Assembly (NCBI RefSeq): GCF_000805385.1
Contig: NZ_JTJW01000009.1
Coordinates: forward strand, 124,001 to 188,000
Origin: Mycolicibacterium setense
GTDB taxonomy: Bacteria; Actinomycetota; Actinomycetes; Mycobacteriales; Mycobacteriaceae
Length of the DNA stretch: 64,000 bases
Direction of reading: 5' to 3'
The notes beneath the pieces were generated by a model. It saw nothing but the letters and a program-made list of their open reading frames with translations. It ran no database searches and had not been told where the DNA came from. The position numbers were made by a program, and so were the translations under genes. Below, piece after piece: positions 43,709-52,214 of the stretch. Each line of letters opens with the position of its first letter. Position 1 is the stretch's first letter.

Positions 43709-44611
43709 ATGGCCAATCGATCCGTTTCTGTCGAAATACGCGGCCTGTCAAAATCTTTCGGACGCACCAAGGCGCTCGATGGATTGAACCTGACTGTCTC
43801 CCCCGGCGACGTCACCGGCTTCCTCGGACCCAACGGCGCGGGGAAGTCCACCACGATCCGGGTACTGCTGGGCCTGCTGCGCGCCGACAGCGGCACCGTA
43901 CGGCTCCTGGGCGGCGACCCGTGGCGCGACGCGGTCGCCCTGCACCGCCGGATCGCCTATGTTCCCGGCGATGTCACGTTGTGGCCCAACCTGACCGGTA
44001 TGCAGGCCATCGACTTCTTGTGCCGGCTGCGCGGCAACGGCGTCGACACCCGGCGCCGCGACGAGTTGATCGAACGGTTCGAACTGGACCCGCACAAGTT
44101 GGCGCGCACCTACTCCAAGGGCAACCGGCAGAAGGTCGCCATCGTCGCGGCGTTCAGCTGTCATTCTGAGCTCTACATCCTCGACGAACCCACCTCCGGG
44201 CTGGACCCGTTGATGGAGAAGGCATTTCAGCGATGCGTGGCCGAGGTCGCCGGCCAGGGCGCCGCGGTCCTGTTGTCCAGCCACATCCTCGCCGAGGTGG
44301 AAAAGCTCTGCGACAACGTCACGATCATCCGGTCGGGACGCACGGTGCGCTCCGGAACCCTGGAAGAGCTGCGACATCTGATGCGCACCAAGGTGATCGC
44401 ACGCACCCGGTCCGACGGCCGGGCACTGCGAAACACACCCTACGTTCACGACTTCACCAGCCGGGACGGCGCCGTGAGCTTCTCGGTGGACCGCAACGAC
44501 ATCGAGTTCGCCTTGGATCACCTCACCGATCTCGGCATCGAAGACCTCACTGTCACACCGGCGTCACTGGAGGACATGTTCCTGCGCGAGTACCAGGGGG
44601 TGGCCCGGTGA
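43709..44611 (+). CDS. ABC transporter ATP-binding protein (Rv1218c-like efflux)
   Basis: 300 residues from ATG 43709 (AGGA six bases upstream). Walker A GPNGAGKST near 38-46, signature as YSKGNRQKV (a divergent LSGGQ typical of this drug-export subfamily), Walker B LYILDEPTSGLDP and switch His in LLSSHILAEVEKL. The C-terminal 80 residues are a non-ATPase regulatory domain. It couples with the permease gene (GTGA overlap). The M. tuberculosis orthologue contributes to efflux of structurally diverse inhibitors. Confidence 0.92.
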   Translation: MANRSVSVEIRGLSKSFGRTKALDGLNLTVSPGDVTGFLGPNGAGKSTTIRVLLGLLRADSGTVRLLGGDPWRDAVALHRRIAYVPGDVTLWPNLTGMQAIDFLCRLRGNGVDTRRRDELIERFELDPHKLARTYSKGNRQKVAIVAAFSCHSELYILDEPTSGLDPLMEKAFQRCVAEVAGQGAAVLLSSHILAEVEKLCDNVTIIRSGRTVRSGTLEELRHLMRTKVIARTRSDGRALRNTPYVHDFTSRDGAVSFSVDRNDIEFALDHLTDLGIEDLTVTPASLEDMFLREYQGVAR

Positions 44612-46224
44612 CGACGACCGCGCCGGCCAGGGCTTCGCGCCCGGCGCCAACGGCGACGTCACCCTTCACCGGTACCGCAGTGCTGTTGCGGCTGGCGCTG
44701 CGCCGGGACCGGGTGCGGCTCAGCGTGTGGCTGGCAGTGCTGACGCTGATGATGGTGTACGCCCCCAACGCCATTCAATTGGCCTATCCGGGCGAAGAAC
44801 AGAGACTCGCCCGTGTCAACCTGCTCAAGACGCCGGCCGGGATGATGCTCGGCGGCCCCATGTTCGGCGTCAACGAGACCGACCTCGGCGTGATGATGGC
44901 CAACGAGCTGACGCTCACGCTGACCATCGCAACCTCGATCCTGGCCATTCTCACGGTGATTCGTCATACCCGCGCCGAAGAGGAGAACGGCACCGCCGAG
45001 TTGGTGCTCTCCTCTGTGGTGGGTCGGTACGCCCGGACCGCCGCGGCCCTCATCCTGGTCGGCGGCCTCAACGCCGTGCTGGCCCTCACCATGACCCTGG
45101 CGATGGCCTCCACCGGCTTCGGCATCCTCGACACCGCGGCCATGTGCCTGGGCATCACCGGGGTGGCCATGGTGTTCGGTGCGGTCGCCGCCGTGACCGC
45201 ACAACTCTGGCGGCAGGCCCGGACCGCGTCGGGTGCGGCGATGGCGGTGCTGGCGCTGGCCGCGCTGGTGCGTGGGGCCGGCGACGTCATCGACAACTCG
45301 GGCAGTGCCCTGAGCTGGTTCTCCCCGATCGCCTGGGCGCAGCAGATGCGACCCTTCGTCGACCTGCGCTGGTGGCCGTTCGGCTTGTTGGTGGTCCTGA
45401 CGGTCGCGCTGATGGCAGTGGCCGCGGTGCTGGAGCGTCGTCGTCAATACGACGCAGGCACCATCGCATCCTCCGGGGAGAAGCCTGACGCGCCCACGAT
45501 CACCGGCCCGCTGCGCCTGCACGTCGCGCTGCAGCGGGGCCAGACGATCGGTTGGGCGACAGGACTGTTCGTGGCCGGGCTGGTCTTCGGCTCGATGACC
45601 AAAGCCCTGCTGGATGCGGCCGAGACCAACGAGTTGATCGCCCGGTTGCTCTCCACCACCGGCAATGACGGCATCTACACCACCATGACGCAGTTCCTGG
45701 CCGCGGCGGCCTGCGCGTACGTCGCCTCGGCGGTGCTGCGGGTGTACACCGACGAGCAGAACGGGCTGGGCGAGCCGGTGCTGGCCGGTGCGGTGTCGCG
45801 GTGGCGCTGGCTGTTGGGCGCGGTCTGCTGCGCAGTGGCGGGAGCCGCGATCCTGATGTTCTGCGCGGGGCTGGGCAACGGCCTGGGCGCGGGGCTGACG
45901 CTGGGCGAGCCCGGCACGATCATCCGCCTCACCCTGGCCGCGCTGGCCTATCTGCCCGCGCTCGCCGTGGTGGGCTCGATCGCCGCGCTGGCCGTGGCAC
46001 TACGTGCGCCGTGGATCGCGTGGCTGGCAGTCACGTTCGTGATCACCACGTTGTATCTCGGCGCGCTGTTGCGCCTGCCGCGCTGGCTGCTCGACCTGTC
46101 CCCGGTGGGCCAGACCACCGTACCCAGCAGTTTCCCGGCGACTGCGTTGGTCGTAATGATCGTCGCCGCAACGGTTTTGGCGGCGGTTGCGGGCTGGATC
46201 TATCGCAACCGCGACGCGGCGTGA
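44608..46224 (+). CDS. ABC transporter permease (Rv1217c-like, two ABC-2 halves)
   Basis: 538 residues from GTG 44608, overlapping the ATPase stop. A duplicated ABC-2 type membrane domain, with two halves of six helices each (first: LALRRDRVRLSVWLAVLTLMMVY onward; second: LHVALQRGQTIGWATGLFVAGLVFG onward). Between them lies a short charged loop (RRRQYDAGTIASSGEKPDAP). Such tetronasin/daunorubicin-type permeases dimerise with two copies of the ATPase to export hydrophobic drugs or lipids. It is followed 20 bp later by a methyltransferase-like membrane gene with an AGGAGG ribosome site. Confidence 0.9.
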   Translation: MTTTAPARASRPAPTATSPFTGTAVLLRLALRRDRVRLSVWLAVLTLMMVYAPNAIQLAYPGEEQRLARVNLLKTPAGMMLGGPMFGVNETDLGVMMANELTLTLTIATSILAILTVIRHTRAEEENGTAELVLSSVVGRYARTAAALILVGGLNAVLALTMTLAMASTGFGILDTAAMCLGITGVAMVFGAVAAVTAQLWRQARTASGAAMAVLALAALVRGAGDVIDNSGSALSWFSPIAWAQQMRPFVDLRWWPFGLLVVLTVALMAVAAVLERRRQYDAGTIASSGEKPDAPTITGPLRLHVALQRGQTIGWATGLFVAGLVFGSMTKALLDAAETNELIARLLSTTGNDGIYTTMTQFLAAAACAYVASAVLRVYTDEQNGLGEPVLAGAVSRWRWLLGAVCCAVAGAAILMFCAGLGNGLGAGLTLGEPGTIIRLTLAALAYLPALAVVGSIAALAVALRAPWIAWLAVTFVITTLYLGALLRLPRWLLDLSPVGQTTVPSSFPATALVVMIVAATVLAAVAGWIYRNRDAA

Positions 46225-46244
46225 ACTCGAACAGGAGGCAACTG

Positions 46245-46919
46245 ATGAAACTCGCACTTCAGACAATCGCTTCAGGCGTGTTCGGCCTGGCACTCTTCGC
46301 CGTCACGCTGTTCTGGCCGGCCGGCACGTTCGACTATTGGCAGGCTTGGGTTTTCATCGCCGTGTTCATGGCGACCACCATCGTCCCGAGCTTCTACCTC
46401 GCGGTCAAAGACCCCGCGGCCCTGCAACGACGTCTGAAGGGCGGCCCCACCGCGGAAACGCGGATCGTGCAGAAGATCGTCATCTGGGCGATCACGGTGT
46501 CGGCCTTCGCAGCATTCGTCCTCAGTGCCCTCGACCACCGGTTCGGCTGGTCGAGCGTGCCGACCGCGGTGGTCGTCCTCGGCAACGTCGTGGTGGCGGT
46601 CGGACTGGTCCTCGCACAGGCTGTGGTCTTCCAGAACAGCTTCGCCGGCGCCAGCATCCGGGTGGAGGACCAACAGCCGCTCGTGTCGACGGGTCTCTAC
46701 GGTCTGGTCCGTCATCCGATGTACTTCGGCGCGGTGGTGATGATGTTCGGCACCCCGTTGGCGCTGGGTTCCTACTGGGCCCTGCTCGTGTCCATCGCCT
46801 CGGTACCGATTTTCGGGGTGCGGATCGCCGACGAGGAGAAGATGCTGCGCACCGAACTCGACGGCTACGACGAGTACGTCCAGAAGGTCCACTACCGGCT
46901 TTTGCCCTACGTCTGGTGA
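46245..46919 (+). CDS. Isoprenylcysteine carboxyl methyltransferase-like membrane protein (Rv1216c-like)
   Basis: 224 residues from ATG 46245 (AGGAGG at 46233-46238). Five or so transmembrane helices with the ICMT/PEMT signature in the C-terminal half: PLVSTGLYGLVRHPMYFGAVVMMFG (SAM-binding RHPMY motif), DEEKMLRTELDGYDEYVQKVHYRLLPYVW. The family methylates carboxyl or amino groups of membrane-bound substrates using SAM. It is in the raaS operon, the same position as Rv1216c. A rearranged second copy follows 10 bp later. The substrate is unknown. Confidence 0.85.
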   Translation: MKLALQTIASGVFGLALFAVTLFWPAGTFDYWQAWVFIAVFMATTIVPSFYLAVKDPAALQRRLKGGPTAETRIVQKIVIWAITVSAFAAFVLSALDHRFGWSSVPTAVVVLGNVVVAVGLVLAQAVVFQNSFAGASIRVEDQQPLVSTGLYGLVRHPMYFGAVVMMFGTPLALGSYWALLVSIASVPIFGVRIADEEKMLRTELDGYDEYVQKVHYRLLPYVW

Positions 46920-46929
46920 GAGCGCTGAC

Positions 46930-47605
46930 ATGAAGGTCGGCCTACAGGCAGCGGCGTCCGTCGTCGTCGGGTTCGCGGTCTTCGGGATCCTCGTCTTCGC
47001 GCCCGCCGGCACGTTCGACTACTGGCAGGGTTCCGCCAACGTCAAGGTGGAGGCCGGCCAGGCGGTGGTGTCCACCGGCCTGTACGGGCTCGTCCGCCAC
47101 CCGATGTACTTCGGCAACGTGGTCATGCTGGTCGGGTTGCCGCCGGCTCTCGGCTCCTACTGGGCGCTGCTGTTCATCGTCCCGGGACTGGTCGTGCTGA
47201 GCGTGCGCATCCTCGACGAGGAGAAGTTGCTGCGCGCCGAGTTGGATGGCTACGACGCGTACACGCGCAAGGTCCGCTACCGGCTGCGCCGCGTAGCTGT
47301 TCTGGATGACCACGAGCATCGCGATACCGAGTCCGATCGCCACCAGCACGTTTCCGAGGACAGAGACGATCACGGGTACGGACGACCACCCGTGCCGATG
47401 ATCGAGCGCGCTCGCCGCGATCATGACCGCGATCAACAGGAACGCCAAAGTGCTCGCCAACTTCTGCACCGGCCGTGTCTCGGCGGTCAGTCCCGCCTGC
47501 ATTCGGCGTCGCAGAGCCGCCGGATCGTGGCGGGCGAGGTAGATGCTCGGCAAGGTGGAGACGGTCGCGAACACGGCGATAAACACCCTGCCCCACATCT
47601 GGTGA
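46930..47605 (+). pseudogene. Scrambled ICMT-like paralogue (middle block inverted)
   Basis: All parts of a second gene like the preceding one are present but out of order. Block N, plus strand 46930-47028: MKVGLQAAASVVVG... to FDYWQ. Joined to it in frame is block C, 47029 to about 47287 (SANVKVEAGQAVVSTGLYG, VRHPMYFG, to RKVRYRLR). The missing middle block of about 99 codons lies next on the minus strand (about 47586 down to 47290: VFIAVFATVSTLPSIYLA to VVIQNSYAA). After it, plus strand 47588-47605 encodes LPHIW and a stop, matching LPYVW at the end of the first copy. The in-frame N-C fusion lacks helices 2-4 and reads on into antisense, so no normal enzyme can be made in this configuration. 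Confidence 0.85.
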
Positions 47606-47678
47606 TCGCCGAAGACGGCCCACAGCGGATAACGGCGAACTGCCCGGGCCCGGACCGAGTTCGCCGCATACTGCATTG

Positions 47679-48323
47679 ATGGAACTGTTGACCGGCTTTG
47701 GCCTGGCCACCGCGGCGGGGCTCAACGCCTACATCCCGTTGCTGGCCCTGGGCATGCTGTCACGCTTCACCCATCTGGTGTCCTTGCCGCCGGGGTGGTC
47801 CTGGCTGGAGAACGGCTGGGTGATGGCGATCGTGGCGGTGCTGCTGATCGTCGAGGTCGTCGCCGACAAGATCCCCGCGCTCGACTCCGTGAACGACACC
47901 ATTCAGACCTTCGTCCGCCCCACCGCGGGCGGCATCGTGTTCGGGTCGGGTACCGCGTCGCAGACCGCCGCCGTCGCCGACCCGGGGGCTTTCGCCCAAT
48001 CGGGTCAATGGATTCCGGTGGCCATCGGCGCGATCACCGCGCTCGCCGTGTCGTTGACCAAATCGACGGTCAGACCGGCCGCCAACGTCGCCACGGCCGG
48101 GGTCGCCGCACCCGTGCTGTCCACCGTCGAGGACGTGACGAGCGTGGGGTTGGTCTTCGCCGCGATCCTGCTGCCCGTCCTGGTGCTCGTGGCGCTGCTC
48201 GCCCTGATCTGGGGAGCCTTCCGGTTGTGGCGGTGGCGCAGACGCCGGGGCGAAGCCAAGGTCGGCGTCAACGCGCGCACCAAGGCTTTACCGCGCCGGT
48301 CGGCGGTGGACCTGTGGGAGTGA
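47679..48323 (+). CDS. DUF4126 membrane protein
   Basis: 214 residues from ATG 47679. Hydrophobic N-terminus MELLTGFGLATAAGLNAYIPLLALGML, then FTHLVSLPPGWSWL, VVADKIPALDSVNDTIQTFVRP, a glycine/alanine-rich central helix pair and a last helix (VFAAILLPVLVLVALLALIWG) followed by a strongly basic tail (FRLWRWRRRRG). This is the DUF4126 pattern. Function unknown. It begins about 70 bp after the scrambled ICMT copy and converges with glgC (18-bp gap). Confidence 0.82.
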   Translation: MELLTGFGLATAAGLNAYIPLLALGMLSRFTHLVSLPPGWSWLENGWVMAIVAVLLIVEVVADKIPALDSVNDTIQTFVRPTAGGIVFGSGTASQTAAVADPGAFAQSGQWIPVAIGAITALAVSLTKSTVRPAANVATAGVAAPVLSTVEDVTSVGLVFAAILLPVLVLVALLALIWGAFRLWRWRRRRGEAKVGVNARTKALPRRSAVDLWE

Positions 48324-48341
48324 ATCAGGGCTGAGGACCTC

Positions 48342-49556
48342 TCAGATCCACACGCCCTTGCCGACGGCGACCACACCGCCCGCGCTGATGGCGAACCGTT
48401 CGCGGTCCTTGTCCAGGTCGACGCCCACCATCTCGCCCGGCCCCACCACGACGTTCTTGTCCAGGATCGCGTGGCGCACCACCGCTCCCCGGCCGATCCT
48501 CACCCCCGGCATCAGCACACTGCCCTCCACGATGGCGCCGTCGTCGATCGCCACATTTGAAGACAACACCGAATTGCGAACCGACGCAGCCGAAATGATG
48601 CTTCCGGCTCCGACCACCGACTCCTGTGCCGAGCCCCCGTTGACGAACTTGGCCGGCGCCAGGTTCTCCGACTCACCGCGGATCGGCCAGCGTTTGTTGT
48701 AGAGGTTGAACACCGGGTGCACCGACACCAGATCCATGTGTGCGTCGTAGAACGCGTCAAGGGTTCCGACATCGCGCCAGTACCCGTGGTCGCGTTCGGT
48801 GGCCCCCGGCACCTCGTTGTTGTTGAAGTCGTAGACCGCCGCCATCCCGTCGGACACCAGCCGGGGAATGATGTCGCCGCCCATGTCGTGATCGGAGTGG
48901 TCGTCGTCGGCGTCGGCGCGGATCGCGTCGATGAGCACCTTGGTGGTGAAGATGTAGTTGCCCATCGACACGAAGGTCTGTTCGGGGTCGTCGGGAGTAC
49001 CCGGCGGATCGGCAGGCTTCTCGATGAATTCCCTGATGCGCCCGGAATCGTCGGCGTCGATGCAGCCGAACGCACTCGCCTCCGCGCGGGGCACCCGGAT
49101 CCCGGCGACGGTCGCCCCGGCGCCACTGTCGATGTGGAACCGCAGCATCTGCTCAGGGTCCATCCGGTACACGTGGTCGGCGCCGAAGATGATGATGTAG
49201 TCCGGGTCTTCGTCGTAGATCAGATTGAGCGACTGGTAGATCGCATCCGCCGAGCCGGTGTACCAGCGCGGTCCGAGCCGCTGCTGGGCCGGCACCGGGG
49301 TGATGTACTCACCGGCCAGACCCGAGAGCCGCCAGTTCTGGCTGATGTGACGGTCAAGCGAATGCGACTTGTATTGCGTCAGAACGCAGATCCGTAGGTA
49401 TCGGGCATTCACCAGGTTCGACAACACGAAGTCGATCAGCCGGTAGGCACCGCCGAAGGGAACTGCCGGCTTGGCCCGATCAGCGGTCAACGGATACAGC
49501 CGTTTGCCCTCTCCCCCGGCCAGAACGATGCCCAGCACATGTGGCAACTCCCTCAT
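48342..49556 (-). CDS. glgC: Glucose-1-phosphate adenylyltransferase GlgC
   Basis: 404 residues from ATG 49556, the same length as M. tuberculosis GlgC. It makes ADP-glucose from glucose-1-phosphate and ATP. The nucleotidyltransferase domain has VLAGGEGKRLYPLTADRAKPAVPFGG (G-G-x-G-x-R-L and the catalytic Lys), YRLIDFVLSN, YTGSADAIYQ, FGADHVYRMD, and FIEKP. The C-terminal left-handed beta-helix starts near 300 (SVVGAGSIISAASVRNSVLSSNVAI). The upstream frame is not family sequence. It is divergent from glgA, its metabolic partner. Confidence 0.96.
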   Translation of the reverse strand: MRELPHVLGIVLAGGEGKRLYPLTADRAKPAVPFGGAYRLIDFVLSNLVNARYLRICVLTQYKSHSLDRHISQNWRLSGLAGEYITPVPAQQRLGPRWYTGSADAIYQSLNLIYDEDPDYIIIFGADHVYRMDPEQMLRFHIDSGAGATVAGIRVPRAEASAFGCIDADDSGRIREFIEKPADPPGTPDDPEQTFVSMGNYIFTTKVLIDAIRADADDDHSDHDMGGDIIPRLVSDGMAAVYDFNNNEVPGATERDHGYWRDVGTLDAFYDAHMDLVSVHPVFNLYNKRWPIRGESENLAPAKFVNGGSAQESVVGAGSIISAASVRNSVLSSNVAIDDGAIVEGSVLMPGVRIGRGAVVRHAILDKNVVVGPGEMVGVDLDKDRERFAISAGGVVAVGKGVWI

Positions 49557-49657
49557 GGGTCCAAACCTATCCGCCAACCAGCAGCGCGGCCAGCCAATGG
49601 CAACAAGAGTGTCCGGGCGTGTGGCTGTACCCACCACGACGCACTACCGTCTCGGAT
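49557..49657. promoter_or_regulatory. Divergent glgC/glgA promoter region
   Basis: 101 bp. Upstream of glgA, TACCGT at 49645-49650 fits a -10 and would start transcription at or beside the ATG at 49658, so glgA may be leaderless. Upstream of glgC, TAGGTT on the minus strand (about 49564-49569) sits at the same distance from the glgC ATG. Neither has a convincing -35. Confidence 0.4.
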
Positions 49658-50833
49658 ATGCGGGTGGCCATGATGACTCGGGAATATCCACCCGAGGTGT
49701 ACGGCGGTGCCGGTGTGCACGTCACCGAACTCGTCGCGCAGTTGCGGCAGTTGTGCGACGTCGACGTGCATTGCATGGGAGCCCAGCGGGACGGGGCCTT
49801 CGTGGCGCAGCCCGATCCAGCGCTGCGCGGCGCCAACGCGGCGCTGTCGACACTGTCCGCGGACCTCAACATGGTCAACGCCGCCAGCACACCGGACCGC
49901 CCGGCCACGGTGGTGCACTCACACACCTGGTACGCCGGGATGGCCGGGCATCTGACCGGGCTGCTCTACGGCATCCCTCATGTGCTGACCGCGCATTCGC
50001 TGGAGCCTCTACGCCCATGGAAGGCCGAGCAACTGGGCGGGGGCTACCGCGTGTCCTCATGGGTGGAACGCACCGCGATCGAAGCCGCCGACGCGGTGAT
50101 CGCGGTGAGCTCCGGCATGCGCGACGATGTGCTGCACACCTATCCCGCGCTCGACCCCAGCCGGGTGCACGTGGTGCGCAACGGGATCGACACCGACGTC
50201 TGGTACCCGGCGCCACCCGCCGCCCACGACTCGGTTCTGGCCGAACTCGGTGTCGATATGAGCCGCCCGATCGTGGCGTTCGTCGGGCGCATCACCCGCC
50301 AGAAGGGGGTGGCTCACCTGGTGGCCGCGGCCCACCGGTTCAGCCCCGAGGTGCAGCTGGTGCTGTGTGCCGGTGCGCCCGACACACCCGAGATCGCGGC
50401 GGAGGTATCCTCGGCCGTGGCGGAGCTGGCCCGGGCGCGCACCGGCGTGTTCTGGGTGCGGGAGATGCTGCCGATCAACAAGATCCGCGAAATACTCTCC
50501 GCTGCAACAGTTTTCGTTTGCCCGTCGGTTTACGAGCCGTTGGGCATCGTGAACCTCGAAGCGATGGCGTGTTCGACACCGGTGGTCGCCTCCGACGTCG
50601 GCGGTATCCCCGAGGTCGTCGCCGACCGGCAGACCGGCCTTCTCGTGCACTACGACGCGACCGACCCGCGCTTCTTCGAGATGCGCCTGGCCGACGCGGT
50701 CAACGCATTGGTGGCCGAGCCGGAAACCGCCAGGGAGTACGGCGAGGCCGGACGCCGCCGGTGCATCGCAGAATTCTCCTGGGCCCACATCGCCGAGCAG
50801 ACCCTGGAGATATACCGCAAGGTGTCCGCCTGA
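49658..50833 (+). CDS. glgA: Glycosyltransferase GlgA (GlgM), ADP-glucose dependent
   Basis: 391 residues from ATG 49658. A GT-4 fold enzyme; the mycobacterial GlgA/GlgM makes maltose-1-phosphate from ADP-glucose and glucose-1-phosphate for alpha-glucan via GlgE. Visible motifs: MTREYPPEVYGGAGVHVTELVAQL (N-terminal glycine loop), HSHTWYAGMAGHLTG, LTAHSLEPLRPWK, VRNGIDTDVWYP, FVGRITRQKGVAHLV and the C-terminal nucleotide-sugar motif CPSVYEPLGIVNLEAMAC (E-x7-E). The gene's end forms half of a perfect hairpin. Confidence 0.94.
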   Translation: MRVAMMTREYPPEVYGGAGVHVTELVAQLRQLCDVDVHCMGAQRDGAFVAQPDPALRGANAALSTLSADLNMVNAASTPDRPATVVHSHTWYAGMAGHLTGLLYGIPHVLTAHSLEPLRPWKAEQLGGGYRVSSWVERTAIEAADAVIAVSSGMRDDVLHTYPALDPSRVHVVRNGIDTDVWYPAPPAAHDSVLAELGVDMSRPIVAFVGRITRQKGVAHLVAAAHRFSPEVQLVLCAGAPDTPEIAAEVSSAVAELARARTGVFWVREMLPINKIREILSAATVFVCPSVYEPLGIVNLEAMACSTPVVASDVGGIPEVVADRQTGLLVHYDATDPRFFEMRLADAVNALVAEPETAREYGEAGRRRCIAEFSWAHIAEQTLEIYRKVSA

Positions 50834-50847
50834 GCGGACACCTTGCG
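50816..50847. terminator. Bidirectional hairpin between convergent glgA and DUF3117 genes
   Basis: A perfect 14-bp inverted repeat, CGCAAGGTGTCCGC at 50816-50829 and its complement at 50834-50847, with loop CTGA. It contains the glgA stop codon and ends 8 bp before the DUF3117 stop. There is no U-tract on either side. The position suits a two-way terminator or 3' end stabiliser. Confidence 0.75.
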
Positions 50848-50854
50848 AAGTCGA

Positions 50855-51022
50855 TCAGCTGGTGACGGCCTTGAGTTCGTCGCCCAGCGCAGCGGCCTCG
50901 TCGGGAGTCAGTTCGACAACGAGGCGCCCACCGCCTTCCAGCGGTACTCGCATTACGATCCCTCGCCCCTCTTTGGTTGCTTCAAGTGGACCGTCACCAG
51001 TCCGGGGCTTCATCGCCGCCAT
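50855..51022 (-). CDS. DUF3117 small protein (Rv1211-like)
   Basis: 55 residues, read directly from the minus strand: MAAMKPRTGDGPLEATKEGR then GIVMRVPLEGGGRLVVELTP and DEAAALGDELKAVTS. Start ATG 51020-51022 with GGGAG six bases upstream. The pattern is the actinobacterial DUF3117 family, nearly invariant across mycobacteria (Rv1211, reported in the literature as a calmodulin-like protein). No catalytic residues are evident. It is the last gene of the LOG-to-tag minus-strand run, 163 bp after tag, so it may have its own promoter. Confidence 0.9.
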   Translation of the reverse strand: MAAMKPRTGDGPLEATKEGRGIVMRVPLEGGGRLVVELTPDEAAALGDELKAVTS

Positions 51023-51185
51023 CGAGTGCTCCCTCCAACTTCGCCGACCCGTGTCAGCGGGCCAGGTTGGGGCCGAAGCCGCCCACTCGTTGGCGGCACC
51101 CGGCGTTGAACTGCTACTGAACTAGCCCTATTGTTCCTTATCCGCGGCGATGCTTGTGCAAAGACCCTTCGGATACCGACTGATG

Positions 51186-51782
51186 TCACTTTTGTCCGGT
51201 CACCGGAACCCAGCAGGACGCGACGTGATCGTCGACCATCCCGGTGGCCTGCATCAACGCATATGCCGTGGTGGGGCCGACGAATTTGAACCCCCGGCGT
51301 TTGAGTTCCTTTGCCATGGCGGTCGATTCCGGGGTCACCGCGGGCACTTGGGCCAGGTCAGCGGGCCGCGGGCGGCCCGGCGGGGCGAACGACCACAGCA
51401 GCTCACTCAAATCGACGTCGAGGTCGATGACCGCCCTGGCGTTGGCGATGGTGGCGACGATCTTCGCCCGGTTGCGCACGATCCCGGCGTCGGCCATCAA
51501 CCGCTCGACGTCGTCGTCGGTGTACTTCGCCACCGTGCCCGCGTCGAATCCGTCGAACGCGGCCCGGAAGTTCTCCCGCTTACGCAGGATGGTCAGCCAG
51601 CTCAGTCCGCTCTGGAAGGCCTCCAGGCTGATCCGCTCGAACAGCGCAGCGGAATCACGCAGCGGCCGGCCCCACTCGGTGTCGTGATAGTCGCGGTACA
51701 GGGGGTCGCCGGATTGCACGGCCCAGCCGCAGCGGATGCGGCCGTCGGGGGCGCCGACAATCCGGCCAGCGTCGGGGGTCAT
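51186..51782 (-). CDS. tag: DNA-3-methyladenine glycosylase I (Tag)
   Basis: 198 residues. It removes 3-methyladenine from alkylated DNA. HhH-superfamily Tag signatures: RCGWAVQSGDPLYRDYHDTEWGRP (zinc Cys and His), FERISLEAFQSGLSWLTILRKR, FDAGTVAKYTDDDVERLM, IVRNRAKI, and the C-terminal GFKFVGPTTAYALMQATGMVDDHVASC (zinc His/Cys). Its ATG overlaps the stop of the upstream DivIVA-like gene (ATGA). Confidence 0.95.
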   Translation of the reverse strand: MTPDAGRIVGAPDGRIRCGWAVQSGDPLYRDYHDTEWGRPLRDSAALFERISLEAFQSGLSWLTILRKRENFRAAFDGFDAGTVAKYTDDDVERLMADAGIVRNRAKIVATIANARAVIDLDVDLSELLWSFAPPGRPRPADLAQVPAVTPESTAMAKELKRRGFKFVGPTTAYALMQATGMVDDHVASCWVPVTGQK

Positions 51783-52156
51783 GGCTCCTCCGAGGTGCGG
51801 ACCTCGCCCGCCGTGGCCGACACTTCTTCGCCGTCGTCCTCGTCCTCGTCGAAGTCGTCGGGCACGCCGTAGGCGGCGCGCACGGCAGCGAGTTCTCCGC
51901 GCACCGCGTCCAGCTCGCGGCCGAGCCGGTCCAGAACCCAGTCCACCTCGCTGGTCTTGTATCCGCGGATGACCTGGGCGAACTTGACGGCATCCACATC
52001 CGCCCCGGTGACGCCCGAGGCAGGCAGGACCGTGGCAGTCGTGCCCCGCGGCAAGGGCGGCAGCGTCTCACCCCGGCCAAAGATGACGCTGCCGAGACCG
52101 AACAGCACCGTGGCCACCAGAACCAGCACCACCAGGTACAGCAGTATCAGTGTCAC
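51779..52156 (-). CDS. DivIVA-domain membrane protein (Rv1209-like)
   Basis: 125 residues. One N-terminal transmembrane helix (MTLILLYLVVLVLVATVLFGLG), a Pro/Thr linker, then a short DivIVA-like coiled segment: VDAVKFAQVIRGYKTSEVDWVLDRLGRELDAVRGELAAVR, where FAQVIRGYKTSEVD is the DivIVA repeat signature. The tail is highly acidic (DDFDEDEDDGEE). It may act in septal or polar wall growth; no direct evidence. It sits between gpgS and tag, as in M. tuberculosis. Confidence 0.82.
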   Translation of the reverse strand: MTLILLYLVVLVLVATVLFGLGSVIFGRGETLPPLPRGTTATVLPASGVTGADVDAVKFAQVIRGYKTSEVDWVLDRLGRELDAVRGELAAVRAAYGVPDDFDEDEDDGEEVSATAGEVRTSEEP

Positions 52157-52214
52157 GCCCTCGATACTGCCTCACGCATGTGACACCTGGCGCGGGGCAC
52201 TCACACGCCGAATG

